DNA of 18,246 bases from NCBI GenBank assembly GCA_031254445.1, contig JAIRUL010000090.1, positions 1 through 18,246 of the forward strand, in the 5' to 3' direction. The DNA is from Chitinispirillales bacterium (GTDB lineage Bacteria > Fibrobacterota > Chitinivibrionia > Chitinivibrionales > Chitinispirillaceae). The notes under the pieces are model-generated. The model ran no database searches. It saw only the letters and a list, made by a program, of their open reading frames with translations, and was not told the DNA's origin. Each line of letters begins with the position of its first letter. Positions within the stretch are counted from its first letter, which is position 1. A program made the position numbers and the translations under genes. Shown piece after piece: positions 15,945-18,246 of the stretch.

Positions 15945-17348
15945 CTATTGTGAACGTGAAGGTGTGAATACGGTTTCGATTTTTGGCGGCCTATCCCACA
16001 AAATAGCGCTATTCTCCGCGACAGGGCGCAGATAGATATATATGTATGGGCTGGTTGCCGTGCCGTTAGAATATTTATCCATGGCGCTCCTGAGAGCCCC
16101 CTTGAACGAGTGCGTATTGTAGGGCGTTGTGGGCGCGGTGGATGAGGTTGCCGCAAACTCGTTGTATAGAAGGCGCTTGCCCGCTAACGCGGACGAGTCT
16201 AAGCCTAAAATAATTTCGTCCGTCAAGAGCGTGTCTAAGAAGAGCGCCTTGTAGTTGCCGATTAGGCCGGAGAGCACGGCTGTCTCGCCGTCTTGAGCTG
16301 GGGCGCTTCCGCTTTCCTCCGAATCGGCGGGTATATGCTTGACGGCGGCCACGGCGTTTAGAAGCTCGCTGTTTTTGCTCGATAGCCCAAAAGACGCAAG
16401 GGAGTCTAAGAGTCCGGCGTACGAAACGGGTTCGCCGCCGCTAATGGTCGAAAGGGGGCCTATTAGCTTTACCCGAAACACCGCCGTGCGCTTCGTAAGC
16501 TGGGAGGAATAGGGCATAATCGACCGCGCTTCGGCCATCGCTGAGTTCTCAAAAACGGTGAAGCGCGCAAACCCGCCGGGTATCGAGTCCCGTACCGGCA
16601 CTTCGCTGCCGTTCTCACTTTTTATGACGTGGACGATAACGTATGGCCGATGCGCCTTGCGCATCGCGCCGTGATAGTCTACGACGCTGAAAGCAAAGGC
16701 GGCGAGTTCGCTTGTGTCCTTCGAGATGCGGACGCCGAAGATGCGCCTGGCGATGCTGTCGGGGAGCCGTATCGAATCAAGCGCGCTGCCGAGCGCAAAG
16801 CTTTTGCCGCCGACCCTATTGTCGGTCGCGCCGTCGCAGCCGCCCTCGCCGCCATCCTCGCAGCTTTGTTGTTTGTCCGCCCTATTCACGGGGGTAAGCC
16901 CGGGGAGGGTATCGCTTGGGAAGAGCGCTGCCTCCGATGTTTCGGAGAGGGTATCGTTCGCCAAAAAATAGATGTATGCCCCTATGAGCGAGTCGGATGG
17001 CGCGCCTTTAGAGTAGAGCGCGCTCGCGCCCTCCGCCTCGAAAGGCCTCACCCCGTATTGGATATGGGCGGCGACCGTGTCGCCGTCGCCGTTAACGCCG
17101 AAAAGCAGGCTCCCCGACGCCTGCGTGCTGAAGAGGGGGCTAACGCCCTTAGGCAGGCTGAACGCCGAATCTACCGCGTTCGCCCTAAGGTTTATCTGCA
17201 CAAACCCCCGCCCCAAATCCGTAAGGGCCGGGTCTATGTCGGAAACCACGCTGCTCCCCGCGCCGGTGATAACGTCGGAGCGCGAGCAAAACAAGAAGAG
17301 CCCGCATATAACCGCCGCGAGGCAGAGAAGCGGTTTATTGTTACGCAT
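15945..17348 (-). CDS. putative lipoprotein of unknown function
   Basis: A 467-residue protein that I cannot assign to a family. The N-terminus MRNNKPLLCLAAVICGLFLF followed by C21-SRSD looks like a lipoprotein signal, though the residue before C21 is Phe rather than Gly/Ala/Ser. I chose ATG 17348, with AAGGGTG in front, because the longer reading frame (from 17408) adds 20 residues without signal character. The mature part is rich in Ser, Ala and Asp, with beta-like segments such as RGFVQINLRANAVDSAF and a Cys-bracketed acidic loop (C163 and C171, with GGEGG between). Long hydrophilic strands such as RTAVFRVKLIGPLSTI suggest an extracellular or periplasmic beta-rich fold. It is the first gene after a good promoter and is followed closely by the barrel gene; a surface complex of the two is inference. 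Confidence 0.7.
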   Translation of the reverse strand: MRNNKPLLCLAAVICGLFLFCSRSDVITGAGSSVVSDIDPALTDLGRGFVQINLRANAVDSAFSLPKGVSPLFSTQASGSLLFGVNGDGDTVAAHIQYGVRPFEAEGASALYSKGAPSDSLIGAYIYFLANDTLSETSEAALFPSDTLPGLTPVNRADKQQSCEDGGEGGCDGATDNRVGGKSFALGSALDSIRLPDSIARRIFGVRISKDTSELAAFAFSVVDYHGAMRKAHRPYVIVHVIKSENGSEVPVRDSIPGGFARFTVFENSAMAEARSIMPYSSQLTKRTAVFRVKLIGPLSTISGGEPVSYAGLLDSLASFGLSSKNSELLNAVAAVKHIPADSEESGSAPAQDGETAVLSGLIGNYKALFLDTLLTDEIILGLDSSALAGKRLLYNEFAATSSTAPTTPYNTHSFKGALRSAMDKYSNGTATSPYIYIYLRPVAENSAILWDRPPKIETVFTPSRSQ

Positions 17349-17460
17349 TGACACCCTTTCCAAATTAGCGCATCGCGCCCTGTTAAAAATAAGCCCGCCG
17401 ACCGTCAACCCGTAAACTGCCCAAGGCGCGCCGGGGAGCCGTCCGGCGTCCCATCATATA

Positions 17461-17489
17461 AAAATAGCTAAATATCACCAAGAAGTCAA
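17461..17489 (-). promoter_or_regulatory. putative sigma70-type promoter of the lipoprotein operon
   Basis: On the minus strand, TTGACT (17484-17489) and TATTTT (17461-17466) are 17 bases apart, with an A/T-rich stretch (AAAATT) just before the -35. Transcription would start near 17454, giving a leader of about 105 bases rich in G and C before ATG 17348. This is the best promoter match in the window, found by eye. Confidence 0.5.
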
Positions 17490-17500
17490 ATTTTACGTAA

Positions 17501-17521
17501 CCATTTCCCATTTCCCATTTT
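17501..17521. repeat. three tandem CCATTTC-type heptamers
   Basis: CCATTTC, CCATTTC, CCATTTT follow one another in the divergent gap between the lipoprotein operon promoter and the response regulator. It may be a small slippage-prone repeat or an activator site between the two divergent promoters. Confidence 0.45.
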
Positions 17522-17526
17522 CCGCC

Positions 17527-17540
17527 CGCCATATTTTATA
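17527..17540 (+). promoter_or_regulatory. AT-rich promoter-like element before the response regulator
   Basis: CGCCATATTTTATA, identical to the minus-strand element at 9699-9712 and in the same orientation and similar distance to its gene. Followed by TTATAG, it offers several possible -10 hexamers. No convincing -35 can be named. Confidence 0.25.
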
Positions 17541-17600
17541 TTATAGAATAAGCGTAATTTTGGAATCTATAGCCATTCTTGAAACGGAGACCGGTAGCGT

Positions 17601-18246
17601 ATGGAAACGTTAAACACTTCCTCCGATTACACAGTGCTCGTCGTCGACGACGACCCGACCATCTGCGACTTCCTGACCGCGGCGCTTGAGACGCGCTACA
17701 AGGTCACCTCCACGCTCAGCGGCGCCGAGGCTATTGAGCTAATCGGCGGGAACAGCTTCGACTTAGTCGTCACCGACCTCGTCCTCCCCGACGCTACCGG
17801 CTTAGAGGTGCTGGCCTACGCCAAGAGCCGCGACGACTTCACCGAGGTGCTGATGGTTACCGGCAACGCCTCCGTGGACACCGCCACCGCGGCCATCAAC
17901 AACGGCGTGGGATCGTATATGCTAAAGCCATTCTCCGTCGCCGAGCTGCGCGGCCGCGCTGAGAAGATGCTCGCCTCGCGCGCGTTCCACCTGAAGAGCC
18001 TCCAGTTGATGAAGCGCTCCGACCTCGTAGACGACGCCGTCAAAGGCCACGTAGACGACCTAAACTCGCTCTACCACTTCACGCGCAAGCTCATGCTCAC
18101 CTTGGAGATATCGGAGGTGATGAGGATAATGCTCGAGGAGGTGAACGTAAAGGCGAACGCCGAGTTTTGCACGATAGAGGTCTGCCTCCCCGACTACAAA
18201 GAGGTCTACTCAATGCCGCGGAGCGGCGAGATGCCGAGGGATGTTT
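17601..18246 (+). CDS. response regulator with receiver domain and start of a GAF-like domain (3' truncated)
   Basis: 215 codons are visible and the frame is open to the window edge. The receiver domain (about 10-125) is complete: VLVVDDD (12-18) with the acidic pocket, phospho-acceptor D59 in VVTDLVLPD, T87 in MVTGNAS, and the K109-P110 pair in MLKPFS. After a short helical linker, residues 155-180 (LNSLYHFTRKLMLTLEISEV) look like the helix that opens many GAF domains, followed by ANAEFCTIEVCLP. The output could therefore be a histidine kinase, a phosphatase or a cyclase beyond the edge. ATG 17601 has GGAG about 11 bases upstream. It is divergent from the lipoprotein operon and shares its intergenic region, so it could control it, but that is inference. 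Confidence 0.85.
   Translation, partial: METLNTSSDYTVLVVDDDPTICDFLTAALETRYKVTSTLSGAEAIELIGGNSFDLVVTDLVLPDATGLEVLAYAKSRDDFTEVLMVTGNASVDTATAAINNGVGSYMLKPFSVAELRGRAEKMLASRAFHLKSLQLMKRSDLVDDAVKGHVDDLNSLYHFTRKLMLTLEISEVMRIMLEEVNVKANAEFCTIEVCLPDYKEVYSMPRSGEMPRDV

Noticed and set aside
16629..17351. A 240-codon plus-strand frame opposite the putative lipoprotein.
   Set aside because: Arg/Ala-rich composition without motifs; the minus-strand frame has a signal sequence, ribosome-binding site, promoter and a close operon partner.

Overview
The window is a dense protein-coding piece of a Gram-negative bacterial chromosome. Evidence for an outer membrane is an export-signal-bearing FadL/PorV-like beta-barrel and a putative lipoprotein. 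A truncated FlgD-like C-terminal domain at the left edge and the glycosylation and GH57 gene content would fit the FCB group, perhaps Fibrobacterota, but no RNA gene or species-level marker is present, so this is a weak guess. No tRNA, rRNA, CRISPR array, transposase or phage gene was seen. No stretch longer than 300 bases lacks a gene; the largest gap is the 252-base divergent region at 17349-17600.

Region 1 (1-8798, plus strand). After the tail of a secreted or surface protein comes a riboflavin operon: riboflavin synthase, bifunctional RibBA and lumazine synthase, with nusB following. The genes overlap or nearly touch. ribD is absent, and no FMN riboswitch is evident before ribE, whose best promoter would give a nearly leaderless mRNA. 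nusB overlaps a YfhO-family membrane protein, which leads a four-gene envelope glycosylation cassette: YfhO (GT-C type), a GT4 glycosyltransferase, a UPF0104/LPG_synthase_TM-like membrane protein, and a GT2 polyprenol-phosphate glycosyltransferase. This resembles a 'charge the lipid, flip it, transfer the sugar' system in which a UPF0104-type protein takes the place normally held by a GtrA/GtcA flippase.

Region 2 (8846-17348, minus strand). Read in transcription order, the genes are a putative lipoprotein, an outer-membrane barrel, a strange DUF4912-like protein, a GH57 branching enzyme whose start overlaps the DUF4912 stop (ATGA), a ClpB disaggregase with no N-terminal domain, and, after a repeat-bearing gap, a periplasmic UlaG-like metallo-beta-lactamase-fold hydrolase. 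A promoter-like pair (TTGACT, 17 bases, TATTTT) precedes the lipoprotein. The most unusual object in the window is the DUF4912-like protein: it carries a run of about 110 residues with 22 His and 8 Cys and much Asn/Asp, built from degenerate repeats, directly coupled to a glycogen-type branching enzyme.

Region 3 (17601-18246, plus strand) is the start of a response regulator whose receiver domain is followed by what looks like the beginning of a GAF domain; it runs off the window. Small palindromes and short repeats sit in several intergenic gaps (5657-5725, 8803-8835, 9673-9727, 17501-17521).
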